The notes under the pieces: model-generated
What the model saw: the letters and a program-made list of their open reading frames with translations, nothing else
What the model was told of the DNA's origin: nothing
Database searches by the model: none
NCBI RefSeq assembly: GCF_011395035.1
Contig: NZ_CP024768.1
Coordinates: 1,685,732-1,749,731 of the forward strand
Source of the DNA: Pantoea cypripedii
GTDB lineage: Bacteria; Pseudomonadota; Gammaproteobacteria; Enterobacterales; Enterobacteriaceae
Length of the DNA: 64,000 bases
Reading direction: 5' to 3'
Program-made: the position numbers and the translations under genes
Shown: positions 16,531 through 25,070 of the stretch, one piece after another
How positions within the stretch are numbered: position 1 is the first letter of the stretch
Layout: every line of letters begins with the position of its first letter

Positions 16531-17610
16531 ATGTCAGCGAACCCTACTCCCCTCCCACTGGCTAATATTGAAGAGTGGGAGACGCGTGCGGTACTCAAAA
16601 AGACCGCCGAAGCCCATCGCTTCCTGGCCGAGCTGAAAGGCGTGGCGGCCAGCATTCCCAATGAAGCCATATTGATTAACACCCTCTCATTGCAAGAGGC
16701 TAAAGACAGCTCTGAAGTGGAAAACATCGTCACTACCCATGATGAACTCTACAAAGCCAATTTGTTTCAGGAAGCTATTACCACCCCGGCCACGAAAGAG
16801 GTGCAGGACTATGCCTTTGCCCTGAAACAGGGGTTTCACACTGCACGCCAAAATAAGCTGATCCGTATCGGTGACATACTCGCAGTGCAACAGCAATTGG
16901 AGCACAATAATGCCGGTCTTCGCAGGCTTCCAGGAACAGATTTGAAGAATGCGAGTACTGGTGAAATCATCTACACACCGCCTCAGCATGCTGGTGAAAT
17001 CGCGTCGTTAATGGACAATCTCATCACCTTTATCAATGACGACAGCATGTGTGAGGCCGATCCCCTGGTGAAAATGGCCATCATTCACCACCAGTTTGAA
17101 AGTATTCATCCGTTTTATGATGGTAATGGCAGAACAGGGCGTATTCTGAATATCCTGTATTTGGTGGTTAAAGACTTACTCAACCTGCCAGTGCTATATC
17201 TGAGCCGTTTTATCATTCATCACAAAGCGGCTTATTACGCCAATTTACAAGCGGTAAGAGACTCAGGTAACTGGGAGCCATGGTTGCTGTTCATGCTCGA
17301 TGGCGTGATTGATACCGCCAAAAATACCATCTCGCTCATTACTCAAATGAAAACCCTGATGGCAAGTGTCAAACATGGTATACGCGAGCAGCTGCCTAAA
17401 ATTTATAGTCAGGATTTACTCAATAACCTGTTCAACCACCCCTACACCAAAATCGAGTTTATTGTTGAAGAACTGGGGGTGACGCGTATTACAGCGACTA
17501 AGTATCTGGAACAACTGGTCGAACGCGGCTTTTTAAGTAAACAGAAAGTCGGCCGGGCGAACTATTACATCAATGAACCATTATGCAAATTGATCATCGC
17601 CCACAGCTAA
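16531..17610 (+). CDS. fic: Fic-family AMPylase with N-terminal inhibitory motif and C-terminal winged helix
   Basis: This 359-residue class II Fic protein uses ATP to transfer AMP onto hydroxyls of target proteins. The catalytic motif HPFYDGNGRTGR is at residues 193-204 and follows the HQFESI loop. A class II inhibitory helix motif S-x3-E-N lies near the N-terminus (Ser60, Glu64, Asn65 in SSEVEN), so activity would be self-inhibited. The C-terminal ~60 residues form a winged-helix-like module (FIVEELGVTRITATKYLEQLVERGFL), suggesting DNA binding or autoregulation. I use the ATG at 16531, 10 bp after AGGAGG; an ATG at 16522 lies too close. No antitoxin gene is adjacent. The gene sits alone between two 32-bp copies of the umuC end. 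Confidence 0.88.
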   Translation: MSANPTPLPLANIEEWETRAVLKKTAEAHRFLAELKGVAASIPNEAILINTLSLQEAKDSSEVENIVTTHDELYKANLFQEAITTPATKEVQDYAFALKQGFHTARQNKLIRIGDILAVQQQLEHNNAGLRRLPGTDLKNASTGEIIYTPPQHAGEIASLMDNLITFINDDSMCEADPLVKMAIIHHQFESIHPFYDGNGRTGRILNILYLVVKDLLNLPVLYLSRFIIHHKAAYYANLQAVRDSGNWEPWLLFMLDGVIDTAKNTISLITQMKTLMASVKHGIREQLPKIYSQDLLNNLFNHPYTKIEFIVEELGVTRITATKYLEQLVERGFLSKQKVGRANYYINEPLCKLIIAHS

Positions 17611-17622
17611 AAAGTTGAGTGT

Positions 17623-17654
17623 CTACGCGTTACCGCACCACCGGTACATCAGAA
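17623..17654. repeat. 32-bp direct repeat, right copy (functional umuC 3' end)
   Basis: The same 32 bp as 16357-16388, but here joined to umuC. It supplies the final codons ISDVPVVR and the stop codon. Confidence 0.85.
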
Positions 17655-18892
17655 ATCCGCGTGGTGTAGGCGGGTGACAGCATTTCCCGTTTCATCGACC
17701 AGGCCTTCTGGATGCCCTGACCGGCAAACCATAATGCGCCGCGCTGGTGAGCATTCAGACGGTCAATTAACTGCATAAGCTGTTCGCTATTGCGTCGTGG
17801 CGGGTAGTCGGCGAACAGATCAAACTGCGCCACACCGTCACTGAAAAAATCCCCCAGCATCACCCCCCCTTTCAGATAGCGTTTGCCGGGCATCCAGATC
17901 TTCTCCAGGCAGCTCAGCGCGGCATGGATAATGTCGCGGCTATCCTGTGTCGGCGTTACCAGCGCAGTGCTGGCCGAATTGGCATAGTAAGGGTGATGGG
18001 GATCATGAGGGCTGGTGCGGATAAATGCGCCGATATGGCGGCAATATTGCCGCTCGCTGCGCAATTTCTCCGCCGCACGCGCGGCATAGTTGCTGATGGC
18101 TTCCCGCATATCGCCGTAATCAGTCACCCGGTCACCAAACGAGCGCGAGCAGAGGATGTTTTGCCGATTGGGGATTACCTCCTCAAACGCCAGACAGGGT
18201 TCACCGCGCAGTTCGCGTACCGTGCGTTCCAGTACTACACCAAATTGCTTGCGGATCAGGGCGGTCGGGGTATCCGCCAGTTGCAGGGCTTTCTCAATCC
18301 CCATCAGATTCAGTTTTTTCGCCAGACGGCGACCGACGCCCCATACCTCATCCACCGGCACCATCCCCATCAGTTTGCGCTGACGCACGGGAGCGGAAAG
18401 ATCCATGACGTTCTCCGCTTTGGTCCAGCGCTTGGCAGCCCAGTTCGCCAGTTTGGCGAGGGTTTTGGTCGGCGCAATGCCCACGCCGACCCGCAGATGC
18501 GTCTCTTTATACAGGCGATCGCGCATCTGGCGGCCAAACGCTTCCAGTGCGATGCAGTTATCGACGCCGGTGAGATCGACAAAAGCTTCATCAATCGAAT
18601 AGACATCAACGCGTGGTGCCATCAACTCCAGCGTCTCCATCACGCGTGCCGACATATCGCCATACAACGCATAGTTGGAGGAGAACACCACCACCTGGTG
18701 ACGCATTAACGTTTCGCGCTGCTTAAAGTAGGGGGCACCCATTTTGATACCCAGCTTTTTGGCTTCTTTACTGAGCGAGATGATGCAGCCGTCATTGTTG
18801 GACAGCACCACAATCGGTTTACCGCGCAGGTCCGGGCGGAACACGGTTTCGCATGAGGCGTAGAAGGAGTTGACGTCGACAAGTGCATACAT
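17630..18892 (-). CDS. umuC: Y-family DNA polymerase V catalytic subunit
   Basis: This 420-residue UmuC carries out translesion synthesis as part of Pol V (UmuD'2C). Y-family motifs are visible: the N-terminal metal-site strand MYALVDVNSFYASCETVF, the second acidic motif in DVYSIDEAFVDLTG, a helix-hairpin-helix region around VDEVWGVGRRLAKKLNLMGI, and the little-finger and tail segments to VPVVR. I start at the ATG at 18892 because MYALVDVNSF matches the family; the frame runs further upstream without reason. A LexA box lies 16 bp upstream. The usual partner umuD is not adjacent but 5.7 kb away on the same strand, behind unrelated genes. Confidence 0.93.
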   Translation of the reverse strand: MYALVDVNSFYASCETVFRPDLRGKPIVVLSNNDGCIISLSKEAKKLGIKMGAPYFKQRETLMRHQVVVFSSNYALYGDMSARVMETLELMAPRVDVYSIDEAFVDLTGVDNCIALEAFGRQMRDRLYKETHLRVGVGIAPTKTLAKLANWAAKRWTKAENVMDLSAPVRQRKLMGMVPVDEVWGVGRRLAKKLNLMGIEKALQLADTPTALIRKQFGVVLERTVRELRGEPCLAFEEVIPNRQNILCSRSFGDRVTDYGDMREAISNYAARAAEKLRSERQYCRHIGAFIRTSPHDPHHPYYANSASTALVTPTQDSRDIIHAALSCLEKIWMPGKRYLKGGVMLGDFFSDGVAQFDLFADYPPRRNSEQLMQLIDRLNAHQRGALWFAGQGIQKAWSMKREMLSPAYTTRISDVPVVR

Positions 18893-18907
18893 GATGGGCC
18901 TCGCAAT

Positions 18908-18927
18908 AACTGTGTTTATATACAGTA
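18908..18927. promoter_or_regulatory. LexA (SOS) box of umuC
   Basis: AACTGTGTTTATATACAGTA matches CTGT-N8-ACAG exactly. It lies 16 bp upstream of the umuC start, so umuC has its own SOS promoter. Confidence 0.85.
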
Positions 18928-19082
18928 TTGTTGGCGAGTTATCTCTTTCCGTCAAGAGGGGCGCGCGACAGGCGCAGCTAACCCGCCGCATGTCCCTCAA
19001 TGGTGCGACAGGTGCACCATTAACTTTCTCTTATTGTTCAGATCAGGCCCGGCATGCCGTGGCGTCGGGGCATTTTGTTACC

Positions 19083-19098
19083 TGGCACAACTTCTGCA
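19083..19098 (+). promoter_or_regulatory. Sigma54 promoter of the ABC importer operon
   Basis: TGGCACAACTTCTGCA has the -24 GG and -12 GC separated by 10 nt and fits TGGCAC-N5-TTGCA with one change. The start of transcription would be near 19109, about 50 nt before the GTG start of the binding protein gene. It suggests nitrogen-limitation control. Confidence 0.7.
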
Positions 19099-19158
19099 TA
19101 GATCCCAGCGGCTTGTATACAAGGCCGCATACCAGTCAATTACCCGGGGGAAGAAATC

Positions 19159-20175
19159 GTGCGCAACAATGATAAAGAGAAGATTAATGCTCAGCGTCGC
19201 CAGATGATGAAATATTCCATGCTGGCATTAGGTGGTGTCGCGCTCAGCGGCATGCTGGGCAGCCCGTCGGCGCAGGCAGCAGATGATGAAATTCTGATTG
19301 GTTATTGGCCGATTGTGGGTGGCCTGCCGTTATATGCCGGTATTGAGAAAGGGTTGTTTAAACAGGCTGGATTGAATGTGCGCGCAGTTAAATTTGCCAG
19401 TCCGCAGCAGGTGGTGGAAGCGATGATCACCGGGCGTATTCACGGTTGTGCCAATGGCACGGCCACCGGTGCGCTCGGACTGGGAGCGATTACCAGCCCG
19501 GATCTGTTCAAAATCATCTGTTCTAACCCCTCCAATGAAAAAATGGTGCTGGATGAGTTCCTGGTGCCAGTCAACAGCACCGCAAAATCCATCAGCGATT
19601 TGAAAGGTAAGCGCATCGCCAGTGGTCCTGGCATTCAGAACGTGACGATGGCGAAGATCATTCTGGAAAAAAATGGTTTCACCGATACCAAAGTGATTGA
19701 GTTGCCGGTCGGTCAGCATGCGCCTTCGTTAGCCGCCGGACAAATTGATGGCGTGTATACGCTGGAGCCAACCGGAACAGTCGCGCGCATGAAGGGCATG
19801 GGGAAAGTGCTGGAAACCGGGGTGATTGCGAAATATGTGTTGGGTGATGCCAGCGCACCGTGGTTTGGCGGGGCGGCGGCGCTCACCAGCAGCTTTATTA
19901 AGGCCGATCCGGCGCGGGCGAAGCAGGTGATTGATGCCTACGGCGCAGCGGTCAAATTTATCCAGCAACAACCGGATGAGGCGCGCCAGTATGTGGCAGG
20001 TTACACCGGGATTGAGGCCGCGCTGGTGAAAGAGGTGCCGCTGCCGGGATTCGTGATGTATGACCAGTTAACTGGCAGCAATCTGCAATGGTTCCAGAAA
20101 TTTTATGATGTGTTTACCGAACGAAAAATTTTCAGCAAGCCGCTACAGGTGGAATCCCTGATCTATCGGGCATAA
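19159..20175 (+). CDS. ABC transporter periplasmic binding protein (NMT1/SsuA/NrtA-like)
   Basis: This 338-residue solute-binding protein of the nitrate/sulfonate/taurine/thiamine-precursor superfamily has an N-terminal export signal with a twin arginine (RRQMMKYSMLALGGVALSGML), cleaved near AQAAD. It may therefore use the Tat route. The mature part starts with ILIGYWPIVGGLPLYAGIEKGLF and has SDLKGKRIASGPG, typical of NMT1-like folds. The GTG start follows GGGGGAAG. A sigma54 promoter lies upstream, so the ligand is probably a nitrogen source. It heads a three-gene operon with a permease and an ATPase. Sequence alone does not tell nitrate, an amino-sulfonate or a pyrimidine apart. Confidence 0.85.
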   Translation: MRNNDKEKINAQRRQMMKYSMLALGGVALSGMLGSPSAQAADDEILIGYWPIVGGLPLYAGIEKGLFKQAGLNVRAVKFASPQQVVEAMITGRIHGCANGTATGALGLGAITSPDLFKIICSNPSNEKMVLDEFLVPVNSTAKSISDLKGKRIASGPGIQNVTMAKIILEKNGFTDTKVIELPVGQHAPSLAAGQIDGVYTLEPTGTVARMKGMGKVLETGVIAKYVLGDASAPWFGGAAALTSSFIKADPARAKQVIDAYGAAVKFIQQQPDEARQYVAGYTGIEAALVKEVPLPGFVMYDQLTGSNLQWFQKFYDVFTERKIFSKPLQVESLIYRA

Positions 20176-20186
20176 GGAGAAGTGCA

Positions 20187-20951
20187 ATGATGCAGATATG
20201 GCGTCGCAGATTGCTGCCGTTGATCGGTCCGTTGCTGTTATTTCTGCTGTGGCAGACGGCGGTCAGTGCCAAATGGCTTAACCCGGTATTGCTGCCTTCA
20301 CCCGGTGAAACCCTGGGTTATCTTTTTAGCGCGCTGGCTGATGGCAGCATGAACCGGGACATCGGGGATACGCTCTACCGAACCTTGATGGCGTTTATCG
20401 TCGCCGCGGTGCTCGGCGTCCCGCTGGGGGTGATGCTGGGCAGCAGCGAACGTCTTTACCGCAGCGTTGAGTTTCTGGTGGATTTCTTCCGCTCAACCCC
20501 TTCATCGGCGCTGATCCCGCTGTTTATGCTGATTTTTGGCATTACCGACACCAACAAAATTGCCATCGCCGCTTTTGCGGCGGTGCTGGTGATTCTGTTT
20601 AACAGCGCCTATGGGGTGATGAACGCAAAGAAGACCCGCATTATGGCGGCGCAGGTGATGGGCGTCTCACGCTGGCATGTGTTTAAAGACATCATGCTGA
20701 TGGAAAGCCTGCCGCAAACCTTTGTCGGGTTGCGCACCGGTGTTTCGATGGCGCTGGTGATCGTCATCGTCGCCGAAATGTTTATTGGTTCGGAAACCGG
20801 GCTGGGCCATCGCATCATTGATGCGCAGCAGTTATTCAACATTAAAGATATGTACGCGTCGATTCTGATCACCGGTGCATTTGGTTACCTGCTGAATCTG
20901 GGTTTTCTGTTGATTGAAAAACGTTGTGTGCACTGGAGTGGCAAAGCATGA
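20187..20951 (+). CDS. ABC transporter permease (SsuC/TauC-like)
   Basis: This 254-residue inner-membrane permease has about six hydrophobic helices. Its BPD_transp_1 coupling loop, AAQVMGVSRWHVFKDIMLMESLP (EAA-type), sits near residues 151-173. The length fits SsuC/TauC/NrtB-type single permeases that act as homodimers. It begins 11 bp after the binding protein gene and overlaps the ATPase gene by ATGA at 20948-20951, so all three are one operon. Confidence 0.88.
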   Translation: MMQIWRRRLLPLIGPLLLFLLWQTAVSAKWLNPVLLPSPGETLGYLFSALADGSMNRDIGDTLYRTLMAFIVAAVLGVPLGVMLGSSERLYRSVEFLVDFFRSTPSSALIPLFMLIFGITDTNKIAIAAFAAVLVILFNSAYGVMNAKKTRIMAAQVMGVSRWHVFKDIMLMESLPQTFVGLRTGVSMALVIVIVAEMFIGSETGLGHRIIDAQQLFNIKDMYASILITGAFGYLLNLGFLLIEKRCVHWSGKA

Positions 20952-21727
20952 AAAAACCCGACTATCCTCAGCCCAATACCCATGTGACGATTCGCGGACT
21001 CGATAAAAGTTTTGCCGGACAACCCTTGTATCAGGATCTCAACCTCGATTTACCCAAAGGAAAGATTGTCTCGATATTCGGCCCCAACGGCTGTGGTAAA
21101 TCAACGCTGATGAACATGATTGCCGGGTTGATCCCGATTGATCGTGGGCAAATCCTGTTTGACGGTAAAACCCTGGCGGAGACCAAAATCGGCTATGTGT
21201 TTCAGAATTACCGTGATGCGCTCTTTCCCTGGTTAAGTGCCTGGCAGAATATCGCCTATCCGTTAAAACGTCAGGGGATGAAAGCGGCGGCGGTAAAACA
21301 GCGCGTGGCAGCCTTGTCGGAGATGTTTGATATTCGCTTCGATTTGCAGCGTTATCCGTATGAGCTTTCTGGTGGGCAACAGCAAACGGTGTGCATCATG
21401 CGTGCGCTGGCGACCGAGCCTGAAGTGATGTTTCTGGATGAACCGTTCTCCGCGCTGGATTTTGAGATGACGCTGTTTATCCGCGACAAGTTGCAGCAGG
21501 TCCAGCTGGCGACCGGCGTCACGATGTTGATCGTCTCGCACGATCTGGAAGACGCGGTGTTTCTGGCGGATGAGATTCTGCTGCTGACGCGCCGTCCGAC
21601 GCGCGTTGCCGAAATTGTTCCGTTTGCATTACCTCGTCCCCGCACCGCTGAGATGATGAGCCACCCGGAGTTTGTCCGGGTAAAAGCACATACGCTGGCG
21701 GTGTTTAAACGGGAAATGGCGGGTTAA
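20948..21727 (+). CDS. ABC transporter ATP-binding protein (SsuB/TauB-like)
   Basis: This 259-residue nucleotide-binding subunit has Walker A GPNGCGKST, a Q-loop in GYVFQNYRDALFPWL, the signature ELSGGQQQTV, Walker B VMFLDEPFSALD and the switch His in IVSHDLEDAVFLAD. FPWL after the Q-loop is typical of the SsuB/TauB/NrtD branch. I take the ATG at 20948, overlapping the permease stop, as the start. It powers import of the ligand caught by the binding protein two genes upstream. Confidence 0.9.
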   Translation: MKKPDYPQPNTHVTIRGLDKSFAGQPLYQDLNLDLPKGKIVSIFGPNGCGKSTLMNMIAGLIPIDRGQILFDGKTLAETKIGYVFQNYRDALFPWLSAWQNIAYPLKRQGMKAAAVKQRVAALSEMFDIRFDLQRYPYELSGGQQQTVCIMRALATEPEVMFLDEPFSALDFEMTLFIRDKLQQVQLATGVTMLIVSHDLEDAVFLADEILLLTRRPTRVAEIVPFALPRPRTAEMMSHPEFVRVKAHTLAVFKREMAG

Positions 21728-21740
21728 CTCACACATCTCA

Positions 21741-21792
21741 GGTGCGAATAAATTCGCACCCTACGTATGTAGGGTCGGCATTTATGCCGACC
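21741..21792. repeat. Double-hairpin repeat, family B
   Basis: Two palindromes, GGTGCGAATAAATTCGCACC and GGTCGGCATTTATGCCGACC, are joined by CTAC-GTATG-TAG linkers, so CTAC...GTAG also pair. The repeat lies just after the ABC operon and may act as a 3' boundary. Confidence 0.85.
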
Positions 21793-22163
21793 GGATCATT
21801 CCTCGCCAGGGAATAAAAAGTGCGATTTTTTATCACGATGATCGGCCCAATATAATATCGGCGGGTAACCATTCCCTCATGGAAATAACCAGCGAACGAT
21901 AATATTTTAACCTGTAAAATGTCAGGGTATTCATTATTAAACCGTTATTAAACGGGAACCAGGGGATTCAGGTCAGATAATTAATAACCGGAGTTAATTA
22001 ACTCCAGAGGAATATCATTTCCGTGCGCCCATTTGTTATTTATTTGTTGTTAAATAGTGGCGATAAAGATGTGGATTTACATTTATTGACATCTAATTAA
22101 CACAAACATACAGTTCCTGCGATTTCAACTAACATGTCACTATTGACGGTAATCGGGGAGTGT
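21793..22163. other. Gap upstream of gcd with a 16-bp palindrome
   Basis: No gene is seen. GGAGTTAATTAACTCC at 21990-22005 is a perfect 16-bp palindrome about 160 bp before gcd and may be an operator. The rest is AT-rich promoter-like sequence. Confidence 0.5.
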
Positions 22164-24593
22164 ATGGATATTAAGGAACAGGGGCCGGGACGACGTTCTG
22201 GTTTGTCATGGGTCCTGAACATTATTTTTGCGTTGCTCACGCTGGCAACGGCCATTGCCATTATTATTGGCGGCGGGAAATTACTTGCTCTTGGTGGATC
22301 GGCTTATTATCTGGTGGCCGGTATCGCCTATATTGTGCTGGTGGTGCTGTATTTTAAGAAACCCATCACCGGCCTTTATTTCTCCTGTGTCATCTTTGTA
22401 CTCACCCTGATCTGGTCACTGATTGAAGTCGGTGGCCTGAATTACTGGGATCTGCTGCCGCGTCTGGTGGTGCCAGCATTGTTATTTCTGCTGAGCCTGC
22501 TGGTAATCGCCACCGATAAAGGGATGCTGCCGCAGCCGCGTCGTCTTTCCGGTGGACTGAGTCTGGTGGTGTTCGTGGCGCTGATCGCCACCTTTATTGG
22601 TGGATTCTTCCCGCACAATACCCTTTATAACCCGGAAGCGATCTCCACCCAGCCATTGACGCCCGCGGATAACGATGCTGCCAAAACGGGTCAGGACTGG
22701 CGCTACATCAGCCGCAATGCCAGCGGAACGCGCTTTGCGCCACTGGATCAGGTCAATGCCGATAACGTCAAAGATCTGCAGGTCGCCTGGACTTATCATA
22801 CCGGTCGCCGCCTGACGGGGAATGCGACTGGCGTTGATGAAAACACGCCGATCCAGATTGGTTCCGTCCTTTATACCTGTACGCCGGAAAACCGCATTGC
22901 CGCCGTGGATGCCGATAGCGGCAAACAGATCTGGCAATTTGATCCCCATGCGCACACGTTCGAACACGTCACCTGCCGCAGCGTCGGGTACTACGATTAC
23001 GACAGCGATGAAACCCTGAGCGCGGAGCAGAAAGCCGCGTACACCGATACCGCCTGTCGCCAGCGTATTATTGTCACCACGGTGGATGCGCGTCTGCTTG
23101 CACTGGATGCGCACACCGGTGAGCTGTGCCCGAACTTTGGTCAAAACGGCATGGTGAATCTGCAACAGGGCATGGGCGATACCGCCGACAGCCGCCGTTA
23201 TCACCCGTCCAGTGTGCCGGTGATCATGGGGCATCTGACGGTGTTTGGTTCCTGGGTGCGTGATATTACGGAAGATGAGCCGTCGGGTGTGCTGCGTGCT
23301 TATGATGTGCGCGACGGTTCGCTGGCGTGGGCATGGGATGTCGGCAATGTGGCAGGCGCGAAGCAGGGCGATGAACATTACACCCTGAGCACACCGAACG
23401 TCTGGGCTATCCCGACTTACGATAAAGATCTCGGCCTGGTGTATGTCGCCACCGGTAACGGTCCACCGGATTACTGGGGCGGCAACCGTAACGCGGCGAA
23501 AGAGAAATACGGTTCGTCAGTGATTGCGCTGGATGTGAACACCGGTAAAACCAAATGGGTGTTCCAGACGGTACATCATGATGTCTGGGACTACGATTTG
23601 CCGTCACAGCCGGTGATGTACAACATGAAGAATGAGCAGGGCGAAGTGGTACCTGCGCTGATTCAGACCACGAAAATGGGCGAAATCTTTGTGCTGGATC
23701 GCCGTACCGGTCAGCCGGTCAGCAAAGTCGAAGAGAAACCGGTGCCGACCTCGCCAGCGGCGCAGCAAGAACATCTGTCGCCCACCCAGCCGTTCTCGGT
23801 GGATATGCCGACCATCGGTCTGGAGCAATTGAACGAGAAGAAAATGTGGGGCGTCAGCATGTTTGACCAGCTCTACTGTCGCATCCTGTTCAAATCGGCG
23901 CTCTATTCCGGCATCTTCCAGCCGAACAGCGAGAAAACTTACCTGGAATTCCCGGCCACCATGGGCGGCATGAACTGGGGTGGGGTGTCGATTGATGAAA
24001 CCTCCGGCATTCTTTACGTCAACGATATCCGCCTTGGTATGCTGATGGCGCTGAAGAGTAAAGAAGAAGCGAAGGGGCAGAAGATCTCACTGAACGAAGT
24101 ACCGCAGTGGGCGGGGACGATTCGCCCGCAAATCAGCGGTCCTTATGTCGGTGTGCGGATGGATAACTTTGCCTCCTTCCTGCAAGTGCCGTGTCAGCAT
24201 CCCCCGTTTGGCACCATGACCGCCATCGACCTGCACAGTAAAAAGATCGTCTGGCAGGTACCGATGGGCACCGTGGAAGACACCGGTCCGTTGGGCGTCA
24301 AAACCCATCTGCCGATGCCGGTCGGGATGCCCACGCTGGGCGGGCCGACCACCACCAAAAGCGGTTTAGTGTTCTTTGCTGGCAGCCAGGATAACTATCT
24401 GCGCGCTCTGGATAGCAAAACCGGTAAAGAGGTGTGGAAAGCCCGCCTGCCTGTTGGGGCAACCGCTTCGCCACTGATTTATCAATCGGCGAAAACCGGT
24501 AAAGAGTACATCGTGATCTCCGCCGGTGGTGCCGCACACTCGCCGGACGTGGGTGATTATCTGATTGCTTACGCCTTGCCAGACAAAGCATAA
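22164..24593 (+). CDS. gcd: Membrane-bound PQQ-dependent glucose dehydrogenase
   Basis: This 809-residue quinoprotein oxidises glucose to gluconolactone in the periplasm and feeds electrons to ubiquinone. The N-terminal ~140 residues contain about five hydrophobic helices. The rest is the PQQ beta-propeller, with propeller tryptophan-docking segments such as DWRYISRNASGTRFAPLDQVN, VWDYDLPSQP and GGPTTTKSGLVFFAGSQDNYLRALDSKTGKEVW. I use the ATG at 22164, after GGGGAG; an ATG at 22134 has no ribosome site. PQQ synthesis genes are not in the window. Gluconate production by this enzyme is typical of Pantoea and underlies phosphate solubilisation. It stands between umuC and umuD. Confidence 0.93.
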   Translation: MDIKEQGPGRRSGLSWVLNIIFALLTLATAIAIIIGGGKLLALGGSAYYLVAGIAYIVLVVLYFKKPITGLYFSCVIFVLTLIWSLIEVGGLNYWDLLPRLVVPALLFLLSLLVIATDKGMLPQPRRLSGGLSLVVFVALIATFIGGFFPHNTLYNPEAISTQPLTPADNDAAKTGQDWRYISRNASGTRFAPLDQVNADNVKDLQVAWTYHTGRRLTGNATGVDENTPIQIGSVLYTCTPENRIAAVDADSGKQIWQFDPHAHTFEHVTCRSVGYYDYDSDETLSAEQKAAYTDTACRQRIIVTTVDARLLALDAHTGELCPNFGQNGMVNLQQGMGDTADSRRYHPSSVPVIMGHLTVFGSWVRDITEDEPSGVLRAYDVRDGSLAWAWDVGNVAGAKQGDEHYTLSTPNVWAIPTYDKDLGLVYVATGNGPPDYWGGNRNAAKEKYGSSVIALDVNTGKTKWVFQTVHHDVWDYDLPSQPVMYNMKNEQGEVVPALIQTTKMGEIFVLDRRTGQPVSKVEEKPVPTSPAAQQEHLSPTQPFSVDMPTIGLEQLNEKKMWGVSMFDQLYCRILFKSALYSGIFQPNSEKTYLEFPATMGGMNWGGVSIDETSGILYVNDIRLGMLMALKSKEEAKGQKISLNEVPQWAGTIRPQISGPYVGVRMDNFASFLQVPCQHPPFGTMTAIDLHSKKIVWQVPMGTVEDTGPLGVKTHLPMPVGMPTLGGPTTTKSGLVFFAGSQDNYLRALDSKTGKEVWKARLPVGATASPLIYQSAKTGKEYIVISAGGAAHSPDVGDYLIAYALPDKA

Positions 24594-24600
24594 TCCTGAA

Positions 24601-24627
24601 AACGCCCGGCAGGATTCGCCGGGCGTT
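24601..24627. terminator. Terminator between gcd and umuD
   Basis: AACGCCCGGC (24601-24610) pairs perfectly with GCCGGGCGTT (24618-24627) around a 7-nt loop. It lies 7 bp after the gcd stop and 5 bp before the umuD end, and probably serves both converging genes. Confidence 0.7.
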
Positions 24628-24632
24628 TACAT

Positions 24633-25052
24633 TTAACGTGCCGCATAAATGATAAAAGTCACCACGCCAAATATCTCCAGTTCTTCTTCCTCTCCTGGGA
24701 TAATCGGCGCGTAGCGCGGGTTCATTGGCAACAGCTGCACGCGCGGAACGCGTTGTAACCGTTTAACCGTAAATTCACCGTTGATCGCGGCCACTACGAT
24801 GTCGCCATGTTTTGCGTCCAGCGCGCTATCAACCACCAGCAAATCCCCTTCGCTGATATTGGCGTCACGCATCGAATCCCCTTCCACCCGGACAAAATAG
24901 GTGGCGTTGGGGTGCGCGACCAGATATTCATTCATATCCAGTTTGCGCTCGACATAATCAGCAGCCGGGGAAGGGAAGCCGCAGGGTACCGCATCCAGAA
25001 ACAGCGGCAGATGGAGGATTTGGGCGGCGGGAGCGGGGGAGAAAAACTTCAT
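24633..25052 (-). CDS. umuD: SOS mutagenesis protein UmuD
   Basis: This 139-residue LexA-like autoprotease is cleaved with RecA-ssDNA help to UmuD', the accessory subunit of Pol V. Choosing the ATG at 25052 gives E. coli numbering: cleavage between Cys24 and Gly25 in PCGFPSPAADYVE, catalytic Ser60 in EGDSM, and Lys97 in FTVKRLQR. An ATG one codon upstream (25055) is equally possible. A perfect LexA box lies 19-22 bp upstream. The gene is alone; umuC, its normal operon partner, is about 5.7 kb downstream on the same strand with its own LexA box. Confidence 0.93.
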   Translation of the reverse strand: MKFFSPAPAAQILHLPLFLDAVPCGFPSPAADYVERKLDMNEYLVAHPNATYFVRVEGDSMRDANISEGDLLVVDSALDAKHGDIVVAAINGEFTVKRLQRVPRVQLLPMNPRYAPIIPGEEEELEIFGVVTFIIYAAR

Positions 25053-25070
25053 CATAGACACTCAAAATAA

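Larger units (their letters stand above)
16357..17622. mobile_element. Putative 1,266-bp fic-carrying integrative cassette at the umuC 3' end
   Basis: The segment is bounded by an exact 32-bp direct repeat that duplicates the 3' end of umuC. It holds only the fic gene and its AT-rich promoter. Insertion kept umuC intact by restoring its last codons, as site-specific recombination into a gene 3' end does. There is no integrase or transposase inside, so it would need recombination in trans or be a remnant. Confidence 0.55.

Noticed and set aside
19001..19019. NtrC site upstream of the ABC importer
   Set aside because: TGGTGC-N7-GCACCA has the half sites in the outward orientation, opposite to the NtrC dyad, so it is not annotated as a site.
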